From contig JALIZF010001873.1 of assembly GCA_029948255.1 (NCBI GenBank), forward strand, positions 554,501 to 618,500: 64,000 bases of DNA, written 5' to 3'. Under the pieces are notes generated by a model, which made no database searches, had not been told where the DNA came from, and saw only the letters and a program-made list of their open reading frames with translations. This stretch comes from Telmatactis stephensoni. Taxonomy: Eukaryota > Cnidaria > Anthozoa > Actiniaria > Isophelliidae. Shown in pieces: positions 45,701 to 58,400 of this stretch; position 1 is the first letter of the stretch; each line of letters opens with the position of its first letter. A program made the translations under genes and the position numbers.

Positions 45701-47555
45701 CACTATTTGTTGACACAGTTGGATTTGTATCTGATCTTCCACCTGAATTAGTTGAATCTTTTTCTGCAACTTTGGAGGATGTTGTTGATGCGGTAAAAGA
45801 AAACAATGTGTATTTTGATAATTGGTTTGACAATATGGTAGATGGGTGGCAATTATAGTACTGATATGAGTTAAAATGTACTTTTTAGGATCTTGTTGTT
45901 CATGTACGAGACATCAGCCATCCTGATCGAGAGCCGCAGAAAGATGATGTCATATCTATTCTCACAGAACAACTTAAATTACGACCTTCATTACTAGACT
46001 AATATCATAGAAGTCAACAACAAAGTAGACTTGTGGTAAGATAATTAAGTAACATTTCTTCAATTTAGTTTGGGCTACCTGTGTTCACAGGAAGTGCAGT
46101 GCATAAGCTCAACTGTTGTTCCATTCTCATGTAAGACTTTGAAGGGTATTGATAATCAGTGCTGACTGGATAAATTGAGTACAGCTTTTATCCAGCATGA
46201 AATAAAAACATGTATTACAACCCTATCTTGCAGTTCTTCTGACATCCTGGAAGAAATAAATGCACACAGTGAACCAGAGCATGTTCAGATATCAGCCCTT
46301 CATGGTACTGGACTGGATGTACTCTCCAAAAGGATTGAACAAGGCATTATTCAGACTACAGGGAGGATGATTAAGAAAGTTGTGATACCCCCTGGTGGAC
46401 CTCAACTTAGGTAATGTATCTTAAAACTTTTGAAACATAGCCTGTGTAGCCAGGCTCTCGAAGGAGGAGGGGAGAAATGAGGAAAGAGGCTTTCACTTCC
46501 TTCCCCTGCTCCCCAGTCCCCCTTCTCCCTCACCTGGAACCCCTTTCGAGAACCTGGCTACACAGGCTTATGTAAAAGTCTGGATGTGACGCAGGCTAAG
46601 GCTTATTCAGAACATGCGTGACGAAGCTAAACACGGCTGCGAGGGAGGCTAATCTGGCGAAGCAGTGACATGACTTCAGTCCAACAGTTTTTGTATGTAA
46701 CTGTAGAGAGACAAAATATTAAGAGAGCGAAACTCACGGATTGATATGTTCGCGCGATGTTGACGGCGTGCAAGGTTATGTTTTTTAATACTAACAGGAA
46801 GTTGAAGCCATAACGTGCGTAAACAGTGAATTTGATTTCCATTCGGCTTTATCCATGCGGCGCGGTAAAACCAATAGTTTGGCGTCTTTTAATTGCACTC
46901 ATTGTAGTATTTTATATCGTCAATTGAAGAGTTCCATATGAAAACGGCCTAAGTGACTTTTTGATGATATTTTTTCAGTGGTATAAAATGGTTGAATTAA
47001 CTTTCATATGCTGGAAAAATTAATCTCAGAACATCCATCAAAAAGTCACTTAGGTCACTTTCACAGCGAACCCTTCAATTTATCCTGATTTATCCTGTTG
47101 CTTCAGAATAAGAAAGAAAAATATGGGATAAATTGGGAGTTTCACCGAAAGAGAACTGAACTTTCTTATAACGGAAATCAATTTCACTGCTTGCAAATTA
47201 AAGGGCCCTCCCATTCTAGAACATCACGACATCACGGACCCTGATATAACGCGTTAACCCCGATATAACAAACCTATTTCTTCTGCATCGCCAAACAAAA
47301 GATGTGGATTTTAACCCCGTTATTTCGAGCCCTCGGTACAACGAACTATTTTATTACAGTCCCTTTGCATATGGTTATATTGAGTTTGCACTGTATCTAA
47401 GACTGTCTTTGTATTGTAGCTGGTTGTATCACGAGGCGACAGTACATGGTACCGAGGCTGATGAGGATGGATTTATTACCGCAACAGTCATCATGGACGA
47501 AGCAACAAACAACAAGTTTGAGAAGAAATTTGGACGCATTTTATCGGCAAAATAG
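42722..47555 (+). CDS. GTPBP6: GTPBP6, mitochondrial HflX-type GTPase (7 exons; one extra base in exon 5)
   Basis: The family acts in mitoribosome recycling and biogenesis. Exons: 42722-42981, 43413-43778, 44987-45219, 45584-45792, 45889-46035, 46234-46410, 47420-47555, all GT-AG. The N-terminus (MRIFFARIVKCKSIG...) is basic and lacks acids, fitting a mitochondrial presequence. Next are the HflX N-domain (MFFGKGKIEELTERIKKSK, LDRFAIVLQIF), a GGGGETQLE linker, G1 GYTNAGKT (from residue 281), G2 FATLDVTAH and G3 DTVGF (330-334). Exon 5 reaches RPSLLD (residue 393) and then TAA at 46000-46002; removing one T at 46000 continues into the NKVD (G4) motif. Coding length is 1528 nt, one base over 1527 (508 aa; human 516). 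The C-terminus WLYHEATVHG...FGRILSAK is intact. Either an assembly error or a damaged allele. Confidence 0.9.
44112..44434. mobile_element. TIR MITE, about 323 bp, TA target
   Basis: Ends ACCGTATTTACTCGAATAAG and inverse, with one mismatch further in, flanked by TA. The interior repeats GGGGGAGGCGCTTATTCG. It lies in GTPBP6 intron 2. TA duplication suggests Tc1/mariner-type mobilisation. Confidence 0.75.
46439..46568. mobile_element. Foldback MITE, 130 bp
   Basis: 24-bp arms AGCCTGTGTAGCCAGGCTCT.. and inverse with one mismatch. In GTPBP6 intron 6. Confidence 0.75.
46948..47054. repeat. Inverted repeat, 19-bp perfect arms
   Basis: CCTAAGTGACTTTTTGATG at 46948-46966 is inverted at 47036-47054. 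In GTPBP6 intron 6. Confidence 0.7.
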
Positions 47556-48185
47556 GATTAATATTTTACATTCTAACCCTGCTTTCTTGGACCCCCAAAC
47601 ATATTGAAATTTTTAATAATCCCCAGGAAGATTCGAAATGTGGAGTTTTGTCGAAGATATAGCATTTGGTTCTTGCTTGTTAGCAAGTTTCAGTGATATG
47701 TTTGTGATTCTAATGTAAAATCGGTTTGTAGTTCCCTAATGATAGAGATAATTTTGGGTGGCAGATGTTCTATTTCGCTACTCCGGTCCATTTTCTGGGT
47801 TAGACCGCATTCTCATTTGCTCGTCGACCTCAGGAAACCCAGTGCCCCCTTGTAATGGGGGAGGGGAGGGAAGAGCAATCTCTTTCACCCAGGATATAGG
47901 TAGAGATATAGTTAGAATTGAATAACGTGCACGCATTATATCTGTGAAATAAGCCGAACCGAAAAAGGTTTATAATTTCTAAAACGTTTGCATTAAATAG
48001 TTTAAATTTGCCAACTGAGTTTTCATACCATTCAAACTGGATGTTATTGTTCTTACTGGGTAATCACTGCATGGTTTGTTATTCTTCGAACCACAATATA
48101 TACTGTATTGATAGTACTGGCTGCTGAGCGCGTCAAAGCAGTTACCTATTTCATGGATATAATGCGCGCACTGTAAAATGATAGA

Positions 48186-48191
48186 AATAAA
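48186..48191 (+). promoter_or_regulatory. Candidate GTPBP6 polyadenylation signal
   Basis: AATAAA about 630 nt after the GTPBP6 stop and 41 bp before the convergent dehydrogenase stop codon, so the two 3' UTRs probably overlap or nearly touch. Confidence 0.4.
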
Positions 48192-48231
48192 GTCATATTT
48201 TTCTATCTATAGTAGATATTTCCACTGAGTT

Positions 48232-49717
48232 TCAGGTTTCAAAAACAACTTTAAAAACTTTCTCCTTTGAAAGAGCGGCAAAGGCGTCCTCGTACTTTGC
48301 CAACTGAAATAACGAGATTCCAAGTTTGCTATAATCAAGATAATCTTCCATCATGTCCTTGACCAGCTGTAAAGCTTGTGGAAAAGTGAACGGGTTGGAT
48401 TTCGAAGCAAATATCTTCAGTTCTTTGTGTAGGATTTCATAAGGACTGATTTTTAACTCGATATTTTGTGGATAGCAACCAAAAAGAAGGATTTTCCCGC
48501 CATTTCTCATCCATTTAACAGCCTTCTGTATAGTTGCACAAGACGATGTACAGTCAATAACAGCGTCAAATCCCCACTGCTTATCCAATCGCAAGCTTTC
48601 GTATGCTTCAGCGTCAATCGTATCAGGGTGTGTGACGTCATACCCTAGTCTTAAACCCGTTGCTAGGAGACGCCGTTTGTCAGATTGCTCGCAGGCAACA
48701 ACCTTACGGTAACCATGGAAATGCAAAAAACATAGCCACAGGATACCCGCAAAACTACAACCATTTAGGAGAATTTTTGAGTCTGTAGATAAAGGCTTCA
48801 ACATGTCAAAACCATGTAGAATACAAGAAACAGGTTCAGCAAGTAGAGCATGTCGTAGAGTTATTTGTGGAGGTAAAACATGGACGTTATTTGCTTGTAA
48901 TCGTGTATATTGTGACCATCCACCATTGCGATAGATACCAATAAATGACTGACATCCTAACTCACAGAACTGTGTCTGACCCTTGGTGCACGATGAACAC
49001 GTATTGCAGCTTACGTGAGGGTTGACAGCTACGCTGAAGTAGAAAAGAAAAGTTATTAGCAACGACCTGCAAAACACCATGTAAGCTCTATGATATTTGC
49101 GCAAAATAATTTGAGTGTGAATTGAGGGTGGTGGGGAGTACAGATCAGAAGGTCTAAGGAACGCTTTTACATGGACATTTTCGTCCTTCGCTGATCGAGT
49201 CCTTCCCGGGACGATCGAGTTTTACTTACATCTGATGGTCCTTGATGAAAAGGTCCGGGTAAAATTAAAAGACGTGTATATAAGCGTAAATCGATCAGGC
49301 ACTCCCACCCCAGTCTCCATGTAAACGTCTCACTTGAAAACTGATTATATATGTAAAACGCGTCCCGTGATGGAACCTGGCCCGTGATGAAATCGTCCAT
49401 GTAAACGAAGCCTCGTTAATTTTTTCTGTTGCTTGGGCTGCCTGTGTTGTAATTCGGATTTCAAATCGACATAGGCAGCCCAAGAAACGGAAAAAATTCA
49501 GACGGAGTCTTGGAGCAAGTCTAAATAAAGTTAAGTTATAAGCTGGCCTGCATGATTATCTGTTGTGTTTAATAAAACCTATTTGTATGTCTATCCACGA
49601 AGGACATGTGCCTAGGACGAGAATTGATCGTTGCATGGAGAGAAAAGAGCTTGAGCCACTCCCATTTTCGTAACTTTTAGCCGTGTCAAAATGAAAACTC
49701 CGTTTATTTATTTTTAT

Positions 49718-49749
<32 letters not shown>

Positions 49750-51575
49750 ATGAAAATAAATAAATGGAGTTTTCATTTTGACCCGGCTAAAAGATACGAA
49801 AATGGGCGTGGCTCAAGCTCTTTTTAATTACCTCTGATCATCGTACCCATAGAAACATGTCAAATTGGTAACAATTTCCACAAAAGCTTCATCGTCTGAA
49901 TAAAAGGGCACTGATCATGTGAAACGGACATTGGTGAGGTGTTTGTCTGAGTCATACATTTATAGAAATTATTGAAAATGTGGAAATAACTTCACTATAT
50001 ATGTTTTTTTTTTCTTTTTCATTCACGTCTATGTCGTCAAGGAGGTGGCTGTTAAGCACTCGAGAAACTATAGTCGGCTTAGCAGCCTCCCGCGTGAAGT
50101 AAATATTCAAGGGAAAAAGCTCGATTTTCTCCGTACAAAAATTCAAAAGGTGCGCGCGCGGTCGGGCTCGCGCTGATGACATCATGAACTGTGCTCCGTT
50201 CTCTGTTAAAGCACAGCTTTCAGCCAATCAGAGCGCGCGTATCGACAAGGGTATGTAACACGGACGCACGCCAGGGGACGCACGCTGAGTGTTGACCATT
50301 ATATTTCTTCGTTTTACTATAAACATACGCATACAAGTATATACCTTAAATTCTCTAGTCGGAAATTCCTTTCATATTGGGTTTGTTGAAAATGTGCCAG
50401 AAATGACATTTCTTATTAATCAATTAATACATATATTACACCCAGAGTAAAGTCAAATCTTCATTGGTTGGAATATAAATTGCTGTGGATCAAGAAATTG
50501 CACTTCTTCCTTATTGAAGCAATAAGACGAAATAATGCGATTAAAGTACTGTGTGTACTTTATGTGATTAAGAAAACCTGTCAATTCATAATGTTTTCGC
50601 TTGAAAACAAAAAGGCGGAATTCTCACTCGTTTTCGTATTCGGGATAACTTTTAATTTCACGATAATTTTTTCTGGTACTCTCTCTCTAGCTAAAAATTT
50701 CAAACTCTTAAAAAGGCAAAAATTGTTGAGAAAAAATCGTTGTGTTTTAAAAACGCGTGGCTGTGTTGACGCAGCCTGGAGATAGTCATATCAAAAATAG
50801 ATAATTTAGTTTTTTTGAACAGAAATTACCATAAAAAGAAAAGGCGGCTATTGGGAAATGTGTGGTTGAATCATTAATAAGTGAGCTTTCACATTTTAGT
50901 TTACACCTGTTCCAAATTTATCAGGGACGCGTGATTCAGTAAATTCCGATTCGTTTTTATCGCAGCCATATAAACTGTCTTCCAGCTACAATATTTTTTT
51001 GTCAAATCAGTTTATTTTCGTGCGTACCATGTTAAAAATAAACATCAACTTGCATTGCTGTGAAACACACAGTTTCGGAGATCAAAGATTTCAAAAATAT
51101 TGTTATGAATATTAAAATGATCTCTTATGATACTTCTTAAGTTTCATAAGAAATAAGCGGAATTGTAAATATTAGTTTTTTACTTTGCTCAAACATTCCT
51201 TCATCCAAGCTTAAAAAGCGTGTTTAAAAACGACAAAAGAAAAAATCGAAGATTTGTCTTGCGTACGCAGGCGCGTTGCTAAACTATGCTCCATAATATC
51301 CAATTCTATGCTATTTTTTATCGACTCCATACTTACCGATCACCTATAGAGACATTCCTTACTTCAGCGCCGATCTCACTTACCACCCCAGCGAATTCAT
51401 GGCCTGGTACAACGCACCGAGAAACAGGCAGCTCCCCCACAAGAACTCGTTGATCCATTTCACAAATTGCCGAAAATGCCACTTTGACAATAACTTCATT
51501 CGGCGAGGATACATGAGGAACGGGTCGTGTTATCATTGAAAGATTTCCATCCCAGAGCTGTAGAGAGTTGTTCAT
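48232..51575 (-). CDS. Zinc-dependent medium-chain polyol/alcohol dehydrogenase (complete, 2 exons)
   Basis: Exons 51337-51575 and 48232-49033 (donor CG|GTAAGT, acceptor CTTCAG) give 1041 nt, 346 aa. It belongs to the MDR superfamily. Catalytic zinc ligands: Cys38 (AICEMDQRV) and His59-Glu60 in PGHEFAG. Structural zinc: Cys89, 92, 95 and 103 with the classic 3-3-8 spacing (CNTCSSCTKGQTQFC). The Rossmann fold starts near residue 168 (ILLNGCSFAGILW), ending with an acidic residue after the second strand (VVACEQSD), which favours NAD(H) over NADP(H). Overall it looks like sorbitol/arabinitol-type dehydrogenases; the substrate cannot be told from sequence. The chosen ATG at 51575 gives a usual-length N-terminus. 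An in-frame ATG at 51677 would add 34 residues. Head-to-head with SGPL1. Confidence 0.85.
49417..49494. repeat. Hairpin in the dehydrogenase intron
   Basis: TTTTTTCTGTTGCTTGGGCTGCC and an imperfect inverse (GGCAGCCCAAGAAACGGAAAAA) around a short loop. Confidence 0.6.
49645..49823. mobile_element. Foldback MITE, about 179 bp, around an AAAT repeat
   Basis: Arms of about 60 bp (AAAGAGCTTGAGCCACTCCC... and inverse) flank (AAAT)n. In the dehydrogenase intron. Confidence 0.8.
49824..51336. other. Remainder of the dehydrogenase intron
   Basis: No exon recognised on either strand; AT-rich with a GC-richer patch at 50030-50290. Confidence 0.5.
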
Positions 51576-52436
51576 GATTATAGTAAGATTCAGCACTGAT
51601 GAATTGTAAGAAAGGAAGATATTTGTGAAATGCCGAAATATGAAGGGTTTGTTTTGAAAAATGCGACAGCTGATCATTAGAGAGGGAATGGGACCAACTT
51701 TCTACTTCCGGAAGTCAATGAACTGAATTGGATGGAACGAAACAGCTTTTGAAACCGATAAGAGAAGAGAAAATTGAATGCTGTACTTGAACTCATAAAT
51801 AATTGAGTAATATGAAGAAAATACATTAAAAATATTTAAAATGGGTTTAATTCATGGTCGCAAACTTCGGCATGACTCCAGAATACCGCAATTACCAAGG
51901 AATCGTTTCTAATAAAAAACAGAACTAATGAAAAAAATCATTTATTCAGACATACTTTCTTTCCGGATCGTTCATTGAAACTTTCTTCCAATATATCGGT
52001 CAATCATTCAGACTTTTTTGATCATTCATAGACTGAGACTTTTTCTTTCGATCATTTACTGAGACTTCAGTTTGATCGTTAATTCATTCAATCTATTCAT
52101 TCATTCAGAGTTAATAGACTCTCATTAGCTCTGATTCAGACTTCCTTTGATCGTTCATTTAAACTTTCCGTCTGTCGATCGTTCAATCAGACGTCCTTTG
52201 ATCACTTCATTCAATTTTTTTCGACTTCTCCAATCATGCTAACTTCTTTTTCATTTATTCTTCTTTAGCCACATGTCATAATCTCCTTACCCGTCCCCTC
52301 TCTGGGGTTAACGATACATTATGCAACATTAGTCTAACAGTGCATGAAAGTCACGTGAGGTCCAGTGTCCAACACAACTTTTCCCTCGTTTCGTTCTCTC
52401 GTCGTGCAGTTTAGTAACCCAAAATTTGTGATCACA
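51576..52436. promoter_or_regulatory. Divergent promoter region, dehydrogenase / SGPL1
   Basis: 861 bp between head-to-head start codons. The part at 51950-52200 is a degenerate repeat of ATTCAGACTTTCTTTGATCGTTCATT-like words. Confidence 0.5.
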
Positions 52437-55400
52437 ATGGATGAGCCAACTCTGTGGGACAGATTTTTAGAGAAAGTAGAACCACATTTACCAGAATATC
52501 TACACTGGAATGAAATTTGCGTACGTAGTTAAAATTGTAGCGAAAATTTTGGATGTTTTCACACAAGATTACTCAACTGTGTCTCTTGTTTTCAGTGGAC
52601 TTTCGTTTCATATTTGGCTGAAATTCGTCGATATATTCACCGATGGACAAGAGGAATGGAAGCGTGGGAGGTTTGTAGGCCTTTTTGAGTCAACTGTTTC
52701 TTTTTCGTTACTATGTAGGGGAAATTTTTCATGAAATTGTAAATTCTTCGACGCATTTTGTCTTCTTCTCACTTCGAAGTGAATTCGTTTGAGACTGACT
52801 CTCAACAAGTTATTTTGGCGTCTTTTGCCAAGTTTATTGCCCTTGAAAGCCCAGTCTTCAAGCTTTAACACTCGTTATTAAGTAGTTGTTGAAATGTAGA
52901 TATTCGTTTTCCATAAATATTCAAATGGTGATCCAATATCAATTTGAAGTAAGCTTAACTGTTTGTCTTGTCTATTTAATCATTAATTTATGCAATGCTA
53001 TTGTAAACTTACATATTGTTTTAACTTGATTGATTTATGTTGATTCTTGAATTACAATGTTTATAAATGGTCTTGAAAACTATAATGTTTGCTGTTAACA
53101 ATTGGCCAGTGTTCAGGGAATTTTCAATTTTCCACATTCAATATTAATTAAGTCACTATCTATCTATCTATTCAATATCTTGCACCTACTGATCAGCTAT
53201 TACATTAAGTAGCCCTTCACCCTTCAGATAAGTTTTGATCGCAATTATCCTGTATATAACACATTATTATATGGCTAGATAATTTCCTGAATTCTGATTG
53301 GCTAACGCATGGTCTGTATTTTGCCATATCAGGAGTGCTGTCCCAGATGAAAAGAAAAGTTTGTGTTTGGCAATTGTTTTAGCGGGACTTCTCAAAGCCA
53401 TATAATAAATAAGTTATTAACCGAGCGCGAGGTCTGCATGGGAAAATATCAGACCTCACTCTTTTTGTACAGACCTCGCTGCGCTTGGTCAAGTCTTCGG
53501 TCTGGATATTTTCCCATACAGACCTCGCGCTCGGTTAATAACCCTTTATTACGAACTCAAAGTGAAATCCATAAATTTATCATATGACCTGTATTTCCTT
53601 GCTTGTGTGCTCTTAATAAAACCTTCAGAAAAGCTGACGTGATCGGGGCCATACGGCTTTCCTCAAGCGAGCTGTGAAAACCTGTACTGCCCTGCTTGTT
53701 TCCACATGCGTTATTCCTGTTTGTATTTGAGAGCTTTTTAGCACTTTTTATAAGTACATAGTATTAATCTGTATATTGTATTTCCTACAATCCTGCAATT
53801 TCTGACAAAAGAGTTCCTGTGTTACGTACGACTGAGTTGGCCTAGGCCATTACTTGGTTGGCGATCTGGATGGTTTGGCATGTACGTGGATTCAACGATG
53901 ATTTGTGATGTCATCGAAATATACTAGGAATGATTGGAATGGATAGTCAGTGGTAAATCACTTAAAAACACGATTATGCCAAGATACAATTAATTAGCTT
54001 GGGCCATGCGATTTCACAATCAAGTTGAGGTTGGAATTGTTATCTTTGTTTTCGAGCCAAGTTGTCAAATTATTGTTAAATGCAATTTGCATACAAAATC
54101 CACTGCTTTACTGTATGTTCGTGGAAGTACTAATTCATCAAGGTCACAAACTGTTTATTGATATTTCTCTGTCCCAGAAAGAGATAAATAAATATTGTTT
54201 TTTATGAGTGTTTGATCGCTGTTGTGTGCTCGATCGAAGCAAGATGATAAGTTGTATTCGAATGTTTTCCACTTCAGAGAGGTAAAATCTCTTTAGACAG
54301 TCACATGATATTGCTAAAATTCCTGGTGAATCAAAGTTTTGCTTTATTTACAGACTACTCTCTGACTCAGTAGTTCAGTTAAATCCACATATAATATATT
54401 TATGCACATAAACCAAAACAACAATTCTGTCATCTTTGTAAATTACAATTATGTAATGTGTCAGATATTTTAATTAGCAAGTACTCTGACTTTAGCTATA
54501 GCCACCAGGGTGCGATTCACATCATTCTTTTTTCATTCTTTTTTTAACAATCTTTAAACAGTTAGTTTTATAATCAGTCCAAGACTGTTTGTGATTGTTT
54601 GAAAAAGTAATAGATTTGAATAGAATGTACTTGTACATGCATTTCTAAACACTTGTATTGTTGTATCAAGCACTAGTCATCCCGTTTGAAAACATTCTCA
54701 ATCAATCGCAGCACTTCACTTTCTGTTAGAAATGGCTAGTTTGACTGTATAGATGTCGATGGTTAATTTGTTAAGGAGACTGTAAAATGTATGTGTTTTC
54801 ATATTTATTAGTTCCAATTTTCAAATTGTACCCTTCTCCTATTTGGAATAAGTCTCTACTTATCAGGGACTTATGCATTTCCATCCTCTTATAATCAGGG
54901 CATCTGATATAACACGATTATGCGATTTCACACAATTGACCTAAAATCACATAAAATCGCATAAATTGCCAAAAAGTTCATAGTTCTTTACTAAAATCAA
55001 AGAAAGACGAAAGACGATATTTCAAGAAAGATAGACGATATTTCAGTTAAAATGGCCGCAATTTTAGGATTCGAGCGATTATCCGGGAGATTTAGGTCTT
55101 TATCCGGGAGACCGGGAGACGAGGCCCAAAATCTGGAGACTCCCGGATTATCTGGGAGGGTTGGCAGCTATGGGTTTGTCACGACATGAGTGTCAGCCCA
55201 GGTTGAAAAGATCTCTACATGTTGCTCCAGGCTAATGTTAAAGGCTCAATGTAAATGTATTTGCATATTAAGCTGATTTGTTAGTCTCCATGTAAACATC
55301 TCAGTCAATAATTGTTTTCTAAACAAAATGTGACAAACTCAGCCTGAACAAAATCACTCAATCATGTAAACACAACCTAGCTACATGAAAATGTCCACAA

Positions 55401-58400
55401 TTTATTAAGTAAGGTAATGCACTTGCGCTTTCATGTGGTGATATCGAATTTGATTGGGCTTCCTGTGTTCTAAAATATTTCAATATGGCAGATGCTATGT
55501 AACAGTATTCAAAGCCATATAAATTAACTGAAAATCTAGCATTGTGACCTATGTACAGTATTCTAATTTTTTGCTTTTTGGCGTGTTTTTATCAAAACTA
55601 AAACACATCAAAAAAGTAAAAAAATTCATTGATAGGCTTTTGAGAAAATTTAGAAAAATTGTCAAAATGAACTTCAGATTCGTGTGTAAGTACAACATTA
55701 CTGATTTTCATCTTTCAAATGCAAATAATTAGCTTTACCTGCAAATAAGTGAAGGTGTATAATTACTTTTCATGATACTTTGTCCACTTGTGCATATCTG
55801 AAAGCCTTTAGTTTGCAAATTTGCAAGTTACACTTAATGTATAGTCGCTAGAGGTCAAACTCTGAAATCTTTTTTCTTTCTTTCAAAACTAGCACCATGA
55901 CCTCCCATTCTATTTTATTTATTGATTTGATGTTCCCAACTCAAAAACAATCTGTGATTTATAGAAAAAGTTGTCAATAAAAATTCGAATGAGCCCATTC
56001 CCTTAATTCATGAGGGATTTAACTGCCATTTATACCAATAATTGGTATTATTATTGGACACTGTAAATTGATTTCAATAATTGCTACTATTTAATTATGC
56101 CGCCCTGTATATTGCTTCTTTTAAATTGTAACATTGGTACATGTACAGAAGATTTTTAGATTATGCTGTTAAAAAGACCATCTAAACAATCAATCCATTC
56201 CAAAAGTAGACTGATTCCATAAGTCGGTCCCAGTTCGCTCTCTGACGAATTTTTTTTTTCGCTCACGGGTCCGACTTATTTGCAAACATACTCAGAAATG
56301 ATCCGCATCTCGAAAAAACGAGATAGCCAATGAAATCGTTTGTTATGCCATTCAAAACATTTTGACCAATCACATACTATGTCTTATTATACCGATCTGA
56401 AACTTCACTTCCGGTAAGACGCCATTTTGGTTTTGAAAATGAATTACCAACTAAAACGAAGATAACGTTAAGGTATTTCCGTAGAAATAAAACTAGAAAT
56501 GGAATTCTCATAAAACTTCACACAGTGATAATTTTTGAGCTGCTTATCCCAAAAATGAAATAAAAAATGGGGGTCACCGTAGCCGTTTTTGCGCTAGATT
56601 GCTTTAAAGTACATCATCTTTTGTGTCTTGAGGGCTCAAGATTCGAAGATCAAAATCGTGTCAAAAATAATTAATTTCTTAAATCTGAGCAGTGCTAGCT
56701 GACTAATATGAGTCATTTTCTCTCTTTGGGCAATAGCCTAGCATTATGATGCAAAAAATTGCTGTAAAAATGCGTTTGCTACAAGAAAGAAGGTAAAATG
56801 GGTTGATAGTACGTGCCCGTGAAGCAGCGTGAAAGCACCTTCCGACCGCACGTTATATAAAATATCTAAAAAACTGGAAATGGAATCTTGACTATAATTA
56901 TATATGTGACAGAGAACCTTATTACCATTGATTTGCAAAAATAAAAAGAATAAGTGCCCGTTCTCGTTTCCGCGCTACAACGCGCTAAAGTGTGAAACAA
57001 GACGTCGTAAACAGCCTGTGACCGAAGAGGACTGAGGCGAGTAACCACTAAAGCGCCTCTTAGAGCATGTCTACTGTTCAAAACTTAATAAGACTAAAGC
57101 TTGCATCATTTTAAGTCAAATATATATCTTTTACAATCAAACAAATCAAAATAGGCTGAACTATGATATGCGCAGTAGAGATGCGCACTGCAAAACTACG
57201 GAATTACCTTAAAGCCGTTCCAAAGAAAAGCTATTGAACAAGTTCTAGAGGGGAAAGACGTGTTTGTTTATCTTCCCACAGGATGTGGCAAAACGTTTTG
57301 CCTGATCTATTAGATGCAAAGGCCGGCAACGGCAATATTTTTGTATCGCCTTTGACGCCTTGATGAAAGATCAAGTGGACAGTTTTAGGAAGTTACTAGA
57401 TTCCCGCTGCCTTTGCCGGCTTTACCGGAGAAGGAGAAGACGATTCCACTGTAACAGAAGAGGCTAAGTTTGGCAAATACAAGGCTAGTAATGATTGTAA
57501 TATTATCTGACAAAGCCCAGTGGTTTTGGTCATGCCCTCGTGAAACAAGTTCTGCAGTTATAGGCCGTTTATCTCTCCGGAATTACATCGAAGGAGTTTT
57601 TAAAAAATACTCTAGGGTGTATTGATGTTGATGAGGCTCATTGTGTAACTCAGTGGTAAGCTTATGTTTTAATAAAATTTGAATGTTCCATGATGTGTGT
57701 TGGCCTAGATTCACGCCGTAAAGATTGTAAACTAACTCTTCATTCTCAGTGCCCACAATTCTTCTTTTTTCTTTCTGAGAACTGCAAACGTCCTCAGCTC
57801 GATTTAAACAAACTTTATAGGAGTACTATTATGAGAAAACATCGAGTTGTAGAAATAAAGAAACGTTGAAATGACTTGCGAAAAATTATGGAATTTTACT
57901 TCCGGCTCATTAGGTATTCAAAAGCCTCGTTTTGGTTTGTACAGCAACGGCTGATGAATGAGATAAGTCGGACCCGTGAGCGAAAAAAAAATCGTCAGAG
58001 AGCGAACTGGGACCGACTTATGGAATCAGTCTATTCCAAAAGCAATAAAAATTTTATTTTCAAAAACAAACCTGGCATCATTACTACATGTATATCACCA
58101 CCATAATACAATAATTTTTTTTTACTTTCACAGATAGTTGTCAATACAGTGACTATATGCTTCTATGTGTGGGTTATCAGTGAAATATTACGATGGATTA
58201 TTAGCTGGGTATTCTTCCAAGATGAAAGTAAGAATTTAATCAGTTATACTGGGGTGTTTTTTCTCATTTAATGTATTTGTAATGACAGCTTAATCATGAA
58301 GAAATAGACAAACATGCATGTGCTGCAGGCTTAGAGTATAAAATGTACATGGGGGTTTATCAGAGCATGAAAAAAGTGTTAAGAGTGGAATAAGGCATCT

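Noticed and set aside
50468..50785. 105-aa hydrophobic frame in the dehydrogenase intron
   Set aside because: AT-rich, no domain, no splice context; likely chance.
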